Positions 34,886-45,488 are shown, counted from the first letter of the stretch. The stretch: 64,000 nt of DNA from Bacillota bacterium (GCA_023386345.1 JAEWJT010000017.1:186001-250000), one strand, 5' to 3'. Numbers and translations: made by a program. The notes: a model not told the origin generated them from the letters alone.

Positions 34886-36221
34886 AAATTTCAAATTAAG
34901 AAATATAATATCACAACTATTTTGCATAATTCTTATAATTATATTTGCAAGTATGTTTTGGGATTTATGGAATAGTGGTTATAGAAATTGGGTGTTTGCA
35001 CCCTTCTATGAGAAGGGGGCTTTGCTCTTTGTATTTGAATATTTATTTATTTATATAATTTTTATGAAAATATATGAAGGAAATAAAATTGATTATTTAA
35101 ATTCTTTCGATTTAATATATAGTCAAACATTATCTTTGATAATTTCAAATTTTATTATATATATTCAAATGTGCTTATTAACAAAAATGATTGTTACCCC
35201 TATACCTTTGCTTTATATGACATTAAAGCAATTTTGTATTATCATAGTATGGGCAGTGTTGTCTAAAAAGATTTACTCAGCATCGTTTCCTCCATTAAAG
35301 ATGCTAGTTATAAATGGCAATGCTTCCACTGAAAATTTAATAAAAAAAATGAATAAACATACAGACAAATATATTATTTCTAATATGGTAGAATCAAGTG
35401 TTGGTATTGAGAAAATCATTAAATCCATAGATAAGCACGATGCTGTTATCATTTCAGATGTTGAGTCGCAACTTAGAAATGAAATATTAAAATATTGTTT
35501 TTCAAAATCAGTTAGAACATATATAACTCCTAAAATTTCTGATATAATTATTTCTAATTCAGAAAAATTACATATATTAGATACACCATTGCTTATAATT
35601 AAGAACGGTGGTATAGCTTATTATCAAAGAATTATTAAAAGGCTTATGGATTTACTTTTATCATTTTTAGCATTAATAATTGCTTCACCATTTATGTTAA
35701 TCGTTGCAATTTTAATAAAACTGTGTGATAGTGGTTCTATTATATACAAGCAAAAGAGGTTAACTATCAATAATAAAGAATTTTATTTATATAAGTTTAG
35801 AAGTATGTATGAAGATGCTGAAAAAGATGGAAAGGCAGTGCTTGCAAGGGAAAATGATGATAGAATAACTCCTATAGGAAGGATTATTAGAAAAATTCGA
35901 TTTGATGAATTGCCACAGTTAATAAATATTTTTAAAGGTGATATGTCTATAGTAGGACCAAGACCAGAACGACCTGAAATAACTGAGAAATATATGGAGG
36001 ATATGCCAGAGTTTTCTTTTAGAACAAAAGTTAAAGCTGGATTAACCGGTTATGCTCAAGTTATAGGAAAGTATAATACAACAGCTCATGATAAGTTAAA
36101 ACTTGACTTGATGTATATAGAGAATTATTCACTTATGTTAGATTTTAAGTTAATGATTATGACAGTCAAAATACTATTTAAGTCAGAAAGTACAGAAGGT
36201 GTTGTAGAGAAGGCTAATTAG
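34878..36221 (+). CDS. Priming polyprenyl-phosphate sugar-1-phosphate transferase
   Basis: This 447-aa protein has about five N-terminal membrane segments, a CoA-binding-like middle and a C-terminal sugar transferase domain (about 245-447: KRLMDLLLSFLALIIASPFM, YKQKRLTINNKEFYLYKFRSM, DELPQLINIFKGDMSIVGPRPERPE). It starts glycan synthesis by moving sugar-1-phosphate to undecaprenyl phosphate (WbaP/ExoY type). AAAGGA is well spaced from ATG 34878 but abuts ATG 34869, so the later start is preferred. Confidence 0.92.
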   Translation: MVKNFKLRNIISQLFCIILIIIFASMFWDLWNSGYRNWVFAPFYEKGALLFVFEYLFIYIIFMKIYEGNKIDYLNSFDLIYSQTLSLIISNFIIYIQMCLLTKMIVTPIPLLYMTLKQFCIIIVWAVLSKKIYSASFPPLKMLVINGNASTENLIKKMNKHTDKYIISNMVESSVGIEKIIKSIDKHDAVIISDVESQLRNEILKYCFSKSVRTYITPKISDIIISNSEKLHILDTPLLIIKNGGIAYYQRIIKRLMDLLLSFLALIIASPFMLIVAILIKLCDSGSIIYKQKRLTINNKEFYLYKFRSMYEDAEKDGKAVLARENDDRITPIGRIIRKIRFDELPQLINIFKGDMSIVGPRPERPEITEKYMEDMPEFSFRTKVKAGLTGYAQVIGKYNTTAHDKLKLDLMYIENYSLMLDFKLMIMTVKILFKSESTEGVVEKAN

Positions 36222-36284
36222 AATAATTGTTTTTTACTTTTCTCATTTTTTAGTATAAAACAGAAGAATTCAAGGGAGATTATT

Positions 36285-37418
36285 GTGAAGAAAGTTTTAT
36301 TTGTTGCCACTGTAGCAAAGCACCATATAGTTCATTTTCATATTCCATATTTAAAATGGTTTAAAGAAAAAGGATTTGAGACACATGTGTGTGCAAAAAA
36401 TGATTTTAGTGAAAATGAAGATTGGGTAATACCTTATTGTGATAAATATTTTGATTTGAAGTTTGAGCGAAATCCAATTAGTCTCGGTAACTTTAATGTG
36501 TATAAAGAGTTAAAAAAAATTTTAGAACAAAATGAATATGATATAATTCATTGCCATACACCAGTTGCTAGCGTATTATTAAGACTAGCTGCAAGAAATG
36601 TACGTAAGAAAGGAACAGTTGTAATTTATACAGCACATGGTTTTCATTTTTATAAAGGAGCTTCATTGACAAATTGGATTTTATATTATCCAATAGAAAA
36701 ATTTCTTTCGAAATACACAGATGTTTTACTGACAATTAATAATGAAGACTATGAAAGAGCATTAAAAGGAAATTTTAATTGCAAAGAAATAAAAATAGTA
36801 AATGGAGTCGGTGTTAATTTTAGTAAATTTTTTCCTGTAAACAAAAATGAAAAACTTGAATTAAGAGAAAAATATAATTTAAAAAATGAATTTGTTGCAT
36901 TATATGTTGCTGAAATGAATTATGGAAAACATCAAGATTTAATTATTAATGCTACAAAAGATATAATAAATAATATATCAAACTTCAAACTACTATTAGT
37001 AGGAACTGGAGATATGATTGAAAATTATAAAAAACAAGCCATAGAATTAAATGTTGATAAACATATTGATTTTTTGGGTTATAGAAAAGATGTTGATTAT
37101 TTAATGAAAATATCAGATATATATATATCTTGTTCACGCCGTGAAGGGTTACCTGTTAATGTTATGGAGGCAATGGCTACAGGTCTTCCTCTAATTGTTA
37201 CGGACTGTCGCGGGAACAGAGATTTGGTTTGTGATAAAGAAAATGGATATATTATTGAAATTGATGATTGTAAAAAGCTCGTTAAAAATATTTTATATTT
37301 ATTTAACAATCAAAGTATATGCGAAATGATGAGAAAAAATAATATTGAGAAGATAAAAAAATTTGAATTAGATAAAATAATTGATGATATGGGGCAAATA
37401 TATAGTAGATATTTATAG
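36285..37418 (+). CDS. Glycosyltransferase family 4 (capsular type)
   Basis: This 377-aa cytoplasmic GT-B enzyme has an N-terminal acceptor domain (KKVLFVATVAKHHIVHFHIPYLKWF, HCHTPVASVLLRLAAR, TAHGFHFYKG) and a C-terminal nucleotide-sugar domain with SCSRREGLPVNVMEAMATGLPLI split over the E-x7-E region. GTG start follows AAGGGAG. It resembles EpsD/CpsF-like transferases and should add the second or a later sugar. Confidence 0.9.
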   Translation: MKKVLFVATVAKHHIVHFHIPYLKWFKEKGFETHVCAKNDFSENEDWVIPYCDKYFDLKFERNPISLGNFNVYKELKKILEQNEYDIIHCHTPVASVLLRLAARNVRKKGTVVIYTAHGFHFYKGASLTNWILYYPIEKFLSKYTDVLLTINNEDYERALKGNFNCKEIKIVNGVGVNFSKFFPVNKNEKLELREKYNLKNEFVALYVAEMNYGKHQDLIINATKDIINNISNFKLLLVGTGDMIENYKKQAIELNVDKHIDFLGYRKDVDYLMKISDIYISCSRREGLPVNVMEAMATGLPLIVTDCRGNRDLVCDKENGYIIEIDDCKKLVKNILYLFNNQSICEMMRKNNIEKIKKFELDKIIDDMGQIYSRYL

Positions 37419-37448
37419 TCATATAATAAATTGGGAGATAAATATATT

Positions 37449-38573
37449 ATGAATGTTGTGTTTTTACGTTCAAATCCTGTTGATCCAGACTCTAGAGTTG
37501 AGAAAGAAGTTATTAGCTTGATTAAAGATAATCATCATGTAATGATTTTAGGTTGGGACAGGAATTATAAATATAAGTTAAAGGAAAGCATTCTAAAAAT
37601 AGGAAGTTATAGTATAAAGATACATAGGTTTGGTATACCCGCAACTTATGGAGGAGGGTTAAAAAGTAATTTACTTCCTTTAATATCGTTTCAGTTTAGG
37701 TTAATGTGGTGGCTTATTAAAAATAAAAATAAATATGATGTAATCCACTCATGTGATTTTGATACAGCGTTTATATCGAAGAAGATAGCGGCATTACTTC
37801 ACAAAAAGTTTGTATATGACATTTTTGATTACTATGTAGATGCATTTAATGTTCCAACAAATTTTAAAAAAATAATTAAGGGATTAGATAATAAAATAAT
37901 TAATTCATCAGATGCAGTAATTATATGCAGTGAAAAAAGGAGTGAACAAATTATTGGGACAAATCCTAAATTGTTGAGAGTTATACATAATACACCATAT
38001 AAGATTGATTTACAAAAAACTGAATATTATAAAGATAACAATAAAATTAAAATAGTATATGTAGGAATCTTATCAAAAGGTAGGTTCATTGATGAAATTA
38101 TAGACATCGTTGCAAAAAATGCAAATTATGAATTGCATATAGGTGGTTTTGGAGAATTGGAGGATAATGTTAAAATATCTTCTAATCTACATAAAAACAT
38201 TATTTTTTATGGAAAACTTTCTTATGAAAAAACATTAGAATTAGAAGGAATGTGTGATGTTATGACGGCTCTTTATGATCCTAAAATACCTAATCATAAG
38301 TATGCAGCACCAAATAAATTTTATGAGGCATTAATGTTAGGGAAACCATTAATAATGATAAAAGAAACTGGTATGGATTATATTGTTGAAAAAAATGATA
38401 TAGGGGTAGTGGTTGATTCTAATTATAACTGTATAGAAGAAGGTTTAGCGGATATTGCTAATAGAAGATCAGAATGGCCTATAATGGCAGAAAAAATGAA
38501 GAAACTATACGATGAATTTTATGACTGGGATGTAATGGAGATAAGATTACAGGCTTTGTATAAGCAAATATAA
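37449..38573 (+). CDS. Glycosyltransferase (GT-B fold)
   Basis: This 374-aa enzyme starts MNVVFLRSNPVDPDSRVEKEV, typical of GT4-like transferases, with KFVYDIFDYYVDAFN in the first domain and PNKFYEALMLGKPLIMIKETG in the second. TTGGGAG precedes ATG 37449; an in-frame TTG at 37431 is part of that ribosome-binding site. The sugar specificity is unknown. Confidence 0.85.
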   Translation: MNVVFLRSNPVDPDSRVEKEVISLIKDNHHVMILGWDRNYKYKLKESILKIGSYSIKIHRFGIPATYGGGLKSNLLPLISFQFRLMWWLIKNKNKYDVIHSCDFDTAFISKKIAALLHKKFVYDIFDYYVDAFNVPTNFKKIIKGLDNKIINSSDAVIICSEKRSEQIIGTNPKLLRVIHNTPYKIDLQKTEYYKDNNKIKIVYVGILSKGRFIDEIIDIVAKNANYELHIGGFGELEDNVKISSNLHKNIIFYGKLSYEKTLELEGMCDVMTALYDPKIPNHKYAAPNKFYEALMLGKPLIMIKETGMDYIVEKNDIGVVVDSNYNCIEEGLADIANRRSEWPIMAEKMKKLYDEFYDWDVMEIRLQALYKQI

Positions 38574-38593
38574 TAAAATATTAAGGAAGAAAA

Positions 38594-39820
38594 ATGCTAA
38601 TTATAATAATTGAACTAATTTCGATTTTTTTATTAATAAGTTTTTTAACTAAAAAGGGATATGATAAATTGAAAAAATATATTTTTTTTGCATTTATCAT
38701 TCAGTTTTTTATTCTAATAATATATAGATTGGAATTATCGTATATAGGCAGGGAAGTATATTATAGTGATGCTGAAATGTATTGGAATGCAACCTTAGAT
38801 TTACTAGATGGAAGAGTAATGTTTGCTTATAACATGGGTTATATTTATTATAGTTATTTGATACAATTAACATCACCTTTCATATGGGCGGGTTTTATTA
38901 ATATATCCAACTTATTATTAATTGATTTTATAATTTTATTTTTAACTTACTTACTAATTGAGAATGGAGTTTGTAAAAAGAACATTTATTTTTTCGTTAT
39001 TTTAACAGCAACAAATCCTCTTATAGTTTATTCGTTGATTAGAAATTTAAAAGATGTATTATTCTTATTCTATGCAACTGCTATATTTTTATTATTCTAT
39101 AGAATTAGCAAAGGAAATAAATTATATAAAAAGATTATTAATTATTTTATGCTATTATTAGTGACAATTCTTATTACAGGTATTAGACCATGGGGATTTT
39201 TAATTTCTATAGTTATATTTTCCTATTTATATTTAAAACAATTATTTAGTGATTTTAAATATAGACCAATACATTTTATAATAAAAATTATTTCAGGTGT
39301 TATTATATTTGCAATTGTTCTATATGGAATGTTTAAATTGGGATATATTGATACTTTGAATATGTGGATTCCTATTGTTTTAAAAAATGCTTTACAAACT
39401 AATATTACAAGTTTAATTCTTGCTCCATTTAAAATATTAATCGGACCAGGTCCTATAAGGCCAATGTTTGGTAATATATATTTTATACACTATACAATTT
39501 GTGGTAACATATTTTCTTCAATTGGTGCATTGTTATGGTGGTTTGTACTAGGTATATTAATTGCTAATTTGATGGTAAATAAAAAATACAAATTTAAAAT
39601 TATTTCTAAAATGTTTTTTATAATGTTTGCTCTTTTTATAGGAATATATTCTTTACAATATGGAGGTAGCTTGGAACTGAGATTTAGAGGTATAATATAT
39701 ATATTGACATCTTCATTGATATTATCTTTAGTAGAATTTAAAATTAATAAAAAGATATTAAGTTATTCCTTATTAAATATTTTTATTATTTTTATTGGTG
39801 GAATATTGTTTGGAGTTTAA
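38594..39820 (+). CDS. Polytopic membrane protein, glycosyltransferase-39-like
   Basis: This 408-aa protein has about eleven membrane segments. A short acidic loop after the first pair (YYSDAEMYWNATLDLLDG) and SLIRNLKDVLFLFYATAIFLL resemble lipid-linked-sugar-using glycosyltransferases (GT-C). A Wzy-type polymerase is the alternative. AAGGAAG precedes the ATG. Position after two glycosyltransferases fits a role in glycan assembly. Confidence 0.6.
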   Translation: MLIIIIELISIFLLISFLTKKGYDKLKKYIFFAFIIQFFILIIYRLELSYIGREVYYSDAEMYWNATLDLLDGRVMFAYNMGYIYYSYLIQLTSPFIWAGFINISNLLLIDFIILFLTYLLIENGVCKKNIYFFVILTATNPLIVYSLIRNLKDVLFLFYATAIFLLFYRISKGNKLYKKIINYFMLLLVTILITGIRPWGFLISIVIFSYLYLKQLFSDFKYRPIHFIIKIISGVIIFAIVLYGMFKLGYIDTLNMWIPIVLKNALQTNITSLILAPFKILIGPGPIRPMFGNIYFIHYTICGNIFSSIGALLWWFVLGILIANLMVNKKYKFKIISKMFFIMFALFIGIYSLQYGGSLELRFRGIIYILTSSLILSLVEFKINKKILSYSLLNIFIIFIGGILFGV

Positions 39821-40162
39821 TTAAAAGTGAAAAAAAGTATACAATATTTACGAGCAAAATTATCATTATGCTTGATATATATAACTATATATAGGAGGAT
39901 ACTTATATTATATTAGAAATAAAAAATAAGGAAATATTTATAGTTGATTAATAAATTGGATTTTTAATCAATGAAAGATTAAAACATTGTAAGAACTATT
40001 TAACTGTAAAATTTTTAATAAAGATGTAATAAAAGTATTAATATAGATAATTTTTTATTAAAATAAGTTAAAGATACTATTCAAGAATTCATGGACAAAG
40101 TGTATTCGAAAATAATATAGAATAAATTATAAAAAATAAAGTAAAAACAGGAAGGTGAGTAA
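39821..40162 (+). other. AT-rich gap without a gene
   Basis: This stretch holds no credible ORF or structured element. A GGAGG at about 39895 is followed by TATTAGAAATAAAAAATAAGG with an immediate stop, possibly a relic. GGAAGGTG at the end is the ribosome-binding site of the dehydratase gene. Confidence 0.5.
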
Positions 40163-41170
40163 ATGTTTGCTAATAAAATAATTTTAGTTACAGGTGGAAC
40201 AGGTTCATTTGGCAATTATATTGTCCATCGTCTTTTAAAAGAAGATGTAAAAGAAATTAGAATTTTAAGTAGGGATGAAAAAAAACAATATGACATGAAG
40301 ATACACTATAATAATAATCCAAAATTAAAATTCTATATTGGAGATATAAGGGATTATAATAGAGTGGAACAAGTAATGGAAGGTGTAGATATTGTGTACC
40401 AAGCAGCAGCTCTAAAACATGTTCCAGTATGTGAGGCTTCGCCTTTTGAAGCAGTTAAAACTAATATTATAGGAGTTGAAAATATTATAAGAGCGGCTCA
40501 TAAATGTTGCGTTCAAAAAGTTGTATGTGTTAGTACTGATAAAGCAGTTAAACCTGTTAATGTTATGGGAATGACAAAAGCTATTCAAGAACGATTAATG
40601 CTAAGTGCAAATCATTCTCCAGATAATAAAGGGACAATATTTTGTGTAGTAAGATATGGTAATGTGTTACTATCTAGAGGATCAGTTGTGCCATATTTTA
40701 GAAAATTAATTTCTGAAAGAAAAAATATAACAATTACTGATATGAAAATGACAAGGTTTCTATTGACTTTGAGCGATGCTATAGATTTGGTTGTTTTTGC
40801 TACAGAAAATTCAACTGGTGGTGAAACATTTGTAAAAAAGGCACCTAGTGCGTATATTCATAATATAGCAAAAGTATTATGTGAGGAGGCGAATGTTCCG
40901 TTTGAATATACCATTATTGGTAAATATCCAGGGGAGAAATTGGATGAGATATTGATTACAGAAGAAGAATTACAAAGAACAGAAGATAAGGGGGATTATC
41001 TAATTATTCATCCTTGGTGGGATAAAAGAATATTTACTGATTGGCTTAAGGAATATGGTTCAGGTGATGATTTAGTTGGAGATTTAAATAAAATTAAAGA
41101 TTTGATAAAAGAAGCTGATCTAAAAGCTTCAGAAGTTCATGTTGAAAAGGGTGAATTTTCTAAAATATAA
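40163..41170 (+). CDS. UDP-N-acetylhexosamine 4,6-dehydratase (CapD/PseB-like SDR)
   Basis: This 335-aa extended short-chain dehydrogenase has the NAD(P) motif TGGTGSFG (about 10-17) and the dehydratase signature STDKAVKPVNVMGMTKAIQE, with Met in place of the usual Tyr as in PseB/FlaA1/CapE. It should make a UDP-4-keto-6-deoxy amino sugar, the substrate for the aminotransferases encoded downstream. The C-terminal DUF-like extension is of normal length. AGGAAGGTG precedes the ATG. Confidence 0.9.
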   Translation: MFANKIILVTGGTGSFGNYIVHRLLKEDVKEIRILSRDEKKQYDMKIHYNNNPKLKFYIGDIRDYNRVEQVMEGVDIVYQAAALKHVPVCEASPFEAVKTNIIGVENIIRAAHKCCVQKVVCVSTDKAVKPVNVMGMTKAIQERLMLSANHSPDNKGTIFCVVRYGNVLLSRGSVVPYFRKLISERKNITITDMKMTRFLLTLSDAIDLVVFATENSTGGETFVKKAPSAYIHNIAKVLCEEANVPFEYTIIGKYPGEKLDEILITEEELQRTEDKGDYLIIHPWWDKRIFTDWLKEYGSGDDLVGDLNKIKDLIKEADLKASEVHVEKGEFSKI

Positions 41171-41220
41171 GGGGTAAAAAATAATATGTAAATGTTAGAC
41201 ATATTATTATATTGAATACT

Positions 41221-42327
41221 ATGAAAGCTAATAATTCAAAAAAATTAAATTCCGTAACGTCATTAAGATTTTTTGCAATGTTATCAGTATTTATATGTCA
41301 TTGTAGCTTTCTTAAAGAATTTGTTTTGATAAGAAGTAATGAAAGCTTTTGGCAGAAATATTCTGAAAATTTTGGGTCTTTGTGAGTATCTTTTTTCATT
41401 ATATTCGGGAGTTATTATATCGTATAATTACTTAAATTATTTTCAATCACTAAATAAGATGATGATGGTAAAATTTATTAGAAAAAGGGTTTACAAAATA
41501 TGGATTTATCACATACTTATTCTATTTTTATCTTTGCCATTTATGTTTAAATTAAATATGATGGATAATTTAATAAAATTAATTTTTAATATTACATTAA
41601 CACAAAGTTAGATTCCTAGCTTAGAGATAGATCAATCTTTTAATGCTCCTTCTTGGACACTATCTTCGCTTTTGTTTATGTATATAATGACACCTATGAT
41701 ACTAGTTATGGCTAATAAAATTAATAAGGTAAAAATCGGACATGTTTTTTAGCTATATTTTTATTGATTTTAGAATACTTTTTGGCTATTTTAGTATATG
41801 ATAAATCAGAGTTTTCCATATGGGCTATTTATTAATCTCCGTACTTTAGAATGTTTGATTATATGATAGGTATCTCTCTTGGATGTATATTCATATCAAG
41901 AGATTCCATTAACAATAATGATAGAGTTTATACTATATTTGAGATATTTTCTCTTATATTATTGGTTTTTGTTTTTTCAAGGATAAATATTTCATTGAAG
42001 TTTAGATACGCTGTTTATTGGGTACCTATAAATTGCTCTATAATTTATATATTTGCAAGAAACAAAGGTTTAATTTCTAAAATTTTAAATAAAAAAATTT
42101 TTATATATTTAGGAGAAATTAGTTTTTATTTTTACCTTATACACTATGCAATTATTAAATATTTCAATTTTTTTATTAATAAAATTTTAAAAGTTGAATT
42201 AAATAATCTTATTATTACATTAGAGTTTTTAATTGTTTTTGCGATATCTTTGATTTTAGCGATGATATTATATAAATATTTAAGAATATTAAATTTTAAG
42301 GAAAAAAATATAGAAAATATAAGTTGA
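41221..42327 (+). pseudogene. Decayed acyltransferase-3 family membrane protein
   Basis: The pieces together recall an OafA/acyltransferase-3 protein. The first piece starts MKANNSKKLNSVTSLRFFAMLSVF and stops at about 41389. The next frame continues with YSGVIISYNYLNYF and KFIRKRVYKIW. After a TAG near 41610 comes APSWTLSSLLFMYIM, then a frameshift and a stop in front of SPYFRMFDYMIGISLGCIF. At least two frameshifts and two in-frame stops are present, so it is inactive. It would have O-acylated the surface glycan. Confidence 0.85.
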
Positions 42328-42372
42328 TTTTAATAAGCGTAGTTATAGTAATAAATAGGAGGATATGTTAGA

Positions 42373-43458
42373 ATGATACCATTAATAAAGCCTTTTATTC
42401 CTGCTAAGGAAATTTTAATGCCAAGATTAGAGAAAATTTTGTATAGCGGATATATTGCAGAAGGGGAAGTAGTATATGAGTTTGAAAATAAATTTAGCGA
42501 AGTTATAGGAAATAAATATTGTTTATCTGTTAGTTCTGGAACTGCAGCATTACATATTGCTTTAGAACTTATAGGTATAGGTCAAGGAGATGAAGTAATA
42601 AGCACTGCACTTACTGCTGAACCTACCAATACAACAATTTCTTTAACAGGGGCTAAAGTTGTTTTTGCAGATGTTGATTATGAAACAGGACTTATTTCAG
42701 CGGGGGAAATAGAGAAAAATATAACTGAAAAAACTAAGGCTATAATGGTAGTACATTATGCAGGTATGGTTTGTGATATGGATAAAATAAATTTGATATC
42801 TTCTAAGTATAATATACCAGTTATTGAAGATGCAGCTCATGCGTTGTTTAGCAAATACAAAGGACTATATACAGGAAATAACTCAAGATATACTTGTTTT
42901 TCTTTTCAAGCTATAAAACACATGACAACAGTAGATGGTGGAATGTTGTTTTTAGACAATGAAGAAGAATATAATAGAGCAAAAAAATTGAGATGGTTTG
43001 GATTAGATAAGAAAATACCAAGATTGAATAATAATATAACAAAACCAGGTTACAAATATAACATGAATAATGTTAATGCAACAATCGGACTTGTTCAATT
43101 GGATTGTCTTGAAGAAAATTCTTTTAAATATATTTATAATGGAAAATATTTTGATAATGCTTTAAAAAATATTTCAGGAGTGACTTTGATTCCATATTAC
43201 AACAACACTTCACCAAGCTATTGGCTATACACATTAAAGGTGGAAAATAGAGAGTGCTTTATTAATAAATTAGAAAAAAATGGAATTGCTGCATCGCCAT
43301 TACACTTAAGAAATGATAGACACAAGATATTTAGTAGCAATAAAAAATTACCAAATCTAGATAAATTTTATGATGAATTTATTCACATACCATGTGGTTG
43401 GTGGCTTAATCAAGAAGAACGTGAAAAAATAGTAAATACCATTAAAAGTGGATGGTAA
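42373..43458 (+). CDS. DegT/DnrJ/EryC1 sugar aminotransferase
   Basis: This 361-aa PLP enzyme has SSGTAALHIAL, VIEDAAHAL and the PLP lysine Lys182 in FSFQAIKHMTTVDGG. Such enzymes aminate 4-keto (or 3-keto) nucleotide sugars using glutamate. It should use the product of the dehydratase at 40163. TAGGAGG precedes the ATG. A second family member follows 70 bases downstream. Confidence 0.92.
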   Translation: MIPLIKPFIPAKEILMPRLEKILYSGYIAEGEVVYEFENKFSEVIGNKYCLSVSSGTAALHIALELIGIGQGDEVISTALTAEPTNTTISLTGAKVVFADVDYETGLISAGEIEKNITEKTKAIMVVHYAGMVCDMDKINLISSKYNIPVIEDAAHALFSKYKGLYTGNNSRYTCFSFQAIKHMTTVDGGMLFLDNEEEYNRAKKLRWFGLDKKIPRLNNNITKPGYKYNMNNVNATIGLVQLDCLEENSFKYIYNGKYFDNALKNISGVTLIPYYNNTSPSYWLYTLKVENRECFINKLEKNGIAASPLHLRNDRHKIFSSNKKLPNLDKFYDEFIHIPCGWWLNQEEREKIVNTIKSGW

Positions 43459-43528
43459 GTGGTACTAAACACTTTAGTCATATTTATTTTAATATATTAA
43501 TGCAATTTTAGATTTAGGAGAATGGCTA

Positions 43529-44599
43529 ATGATACCATTATATAAACCCCATATGCCGGATTTACCAGAATTAGATTTTATTATAAAAAGTGGAAATCTT
43601 ACTTATGGAAAATATGGAATAGAATTTGAAAATATGCTAAGAAAATTTATTGGTAACAATAATTTGATAGTAACAAATACTTATACTAATGCTCTAAATA
43701 TAGCTTTGACATCTTTAGGAATTAAGCATGGTGATGAAATTTTGGTTTCACCTATGGCATGCTTAGTGTCTTTACAACCATTAGTTTCTTACGGAGTTTC
43801 AGTAAAATGGGTAGATGTCGATCCTAAATATGGAACAATCTCTCCTGAAAGTCTTAGAAAAAAGATCACTAAGAATACAAAAGCAATCATACATAATCAT
43901 TTTTGCGGTTATGTTGGGTATATAGATGAAGTTAATAACATTGCAAAACAGTATGGAATACCTGTAATTGATGATTGTATCGAGGCTTTTGGTAGTGAAT
44001 ATAAGGGCAAGTTAATGGGCAATGTCGGAACAGATGTAACTATATTTTCTTTCAATGCTGTTAGAATCCCCAACACAATCGAAGGAGGAGCAGTTGTCTT
44101 TAATAATAAAAATATATATGAAAGAAGTTTGATACTTAGAGATAACGGGATAGACAGAAGCATTTTTAGAGATGAAGTAGGTGAGATAAGTCCATATTGT
44201 GATATAACAACTGTCGGATATAATGCTATGATGAGCAATGTAAATGCATATATAGGTATAAAACAGATGGAAGTACTTGATGGACTATTATCAAAACAAA
44301 GATTAAATGCACTATCATGGGATAAGTTATTTTATAATGATTCACAAAATACTCCTATTTATAGAAAAGATACTAAACCAAATTATTGGGTTTATGGGTT
44401 ACTATCTCAAAATAAAAAAGAATCTTTATTAAAGTTTAGACAACAAGGGTGTTATTCATCAGGTGTGCATATAAATAATAATATTTATAGTATTTTTAAA
44501 GATAAAACTTACTTGCCAGGTGTGCAAGAATTTTCTGAAAAATTCTTAGCTATACCAAGTGGCTGGTGGATTGGAGAAAATAATGGAAAGGCAAATTAA
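43529..44599 (+). CDS. DegT family protein lacking the PLP lysine
   Basis: This 356-aa protein aligns over its length with the neighbouring aminotransferase (NTYTNALNIALTSLG, VIDDCIEAFG) but the active-site motif reads FSFNAVRIPNTIEGG: Arg179 stands where the Schiff-base lysine should be. The codon is AGA at 44062-44064. It therefore may not be an aminotransferase. Options are a dehydratase-like or isomerase activity, a regulatory partner of the active paralogue, or a dead enzyme. The intact frame and good ribosome-binding site argue for some function. The acyltransferase gene overlaps its 3' end. Confidence 0.8.
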   Translation: MIPLYKPHMPDLPELDFIIKSGNLTYGKYGIEFENMLRKFIGNNNLIVTNTYTNALNIALTSLGIKHGDEILVSPMACLVSLQPLVSYGVSVKWVDVDPKYGTISPESLRKKITKNTKAIIHNHFCGYVGYIDEVNNIAKQYGIPVIDDCIEAFGSEYKGKLMGNVGTDVTIFSFNAVRIPNTIEGGAVVFNNKNIYERSLILRDNGIDRSIFRDEVGEISPYCDITTVGYNAMMSNVNAYIGIKQMEVLDGLLSKQRLNALSWDKLFYNDSQNTPIYRKDTKPNYWVYGLLSQNKKESLLKFRQQGCYSSGVHINNNIYSIFKDKTYLPGVQEFSEKFLAIPSGWWIGENNGKAN

Positions 44600-45488
44600 A
44601 TTAAACGAAATATCAAAATTGCTCAAATTAGAATTCAAAGGAACGGATTCTGTGATAAACGGATTGAATTTATGTAATAGAAATACAAATTATAATTCTA
44701 TTATAAGCTATGTAACTTCCCAAAATTTCTTAAATTATGCAACAAATAATAAAAATGTAAAAGCAATATTTATTACTCCTAAATTATATGATGAGAATAA
44801 AGATTTATTTAATATTCCAATATCGTTTTTCATTACGGATAATCCCGAAGTAGAATTTTATAAATTACATAATGCATTATATGAAAAAACAGATTTTTAT
44901 AATAAATATGATTTTAAAACTAAAATTGGAAAAAACTCTTATATACATAATAAAGCAGTAATTGAAGAGGGTGTTATAATAGGAGAGAATGTTATAATAG
45001 GAGCAAATACAGTCATCAAGAAAGGTACTGTAATTGAAAATGATGTAGTTATAGGGTGCAATAATGTAATTGGAGGAGAGGGGCTTCAGCCAATTAGATT
45101 AGATGATGGTAATTATCATCTGATAAAACATGCAGGTGGAGTATTATTAAAACATAATGTTGAAATTAAACATTGTACTACAATAGATAATAGTCTTTTT
45201 GAAGGAAACACATACTTGGGAGAATATGCTAAGATAGATAATTTAATACATGTTGCCCATAATTGTAAAATTGGAAAAAACGCAGTTATTACTGCAGGAT
45301 GTATTTTATGTGGATCTTCAATAATTGAGGATAATGCTTGGATAGGTGTTAATTCATCAATATTAAATAGGGTAACTGTAGGAGAAAATTCTCTTATAGG
45401 TATAATGTCTGCTGTAACTCGTGATATTAATAAAAATTGTACTGCATATGGAATCCCCGCAAAAGAGAAAAATAGAGATAAACAATAA
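44583..45488 (+). CDS. LpxD-like left-handed beta-helix N-acyltransferase
   Basis: This 302-aa enzyme has an LpxD-like N-terminal domain and hexapeptide repeats (about 115-290: IGENVIIGANTVI, IENDVVIGCNNVI). HVAHNCKIG holds the catalytic His as in LpxD, and the tail is GIPAKEK. LpxD enzymes move 3-hydroxyacyl groups to an amino sugar. ATG 44583 follows GGAG; a GTG at 44559 lacks one. With the crotonase downstream it suggests N-(3-hydroxyacyl) decoration of the sugar made by the aminotransferase. Confidence 0.82.
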   Translation: MERQIKLNEISKLLKLEFKGTDSVINGLNLCNRNTNYNSIISYVTSQNFLNYATNNKNVKAIFITPKLYDENKDLFNIPISFFITDNPEVEFYKLHNALYEKTDFYNKYDFKTKIGKNSYIHNKAVIEEGVIIGENVIIGANTVIKKGTVIENDVVIGCNNVIGGEGLQPIRLDDGNYHLIKHAGGVLLKHNVEIKHCTTIDNSLFEGNTYLGEYAKIDNLIHVAHNCKIGKNAVITAGCILCGSSIIEDNAWIGVNSSILNRVTVGENSLIGIMSAVTRDINKNCTAYGIPAKEKNRDKQ

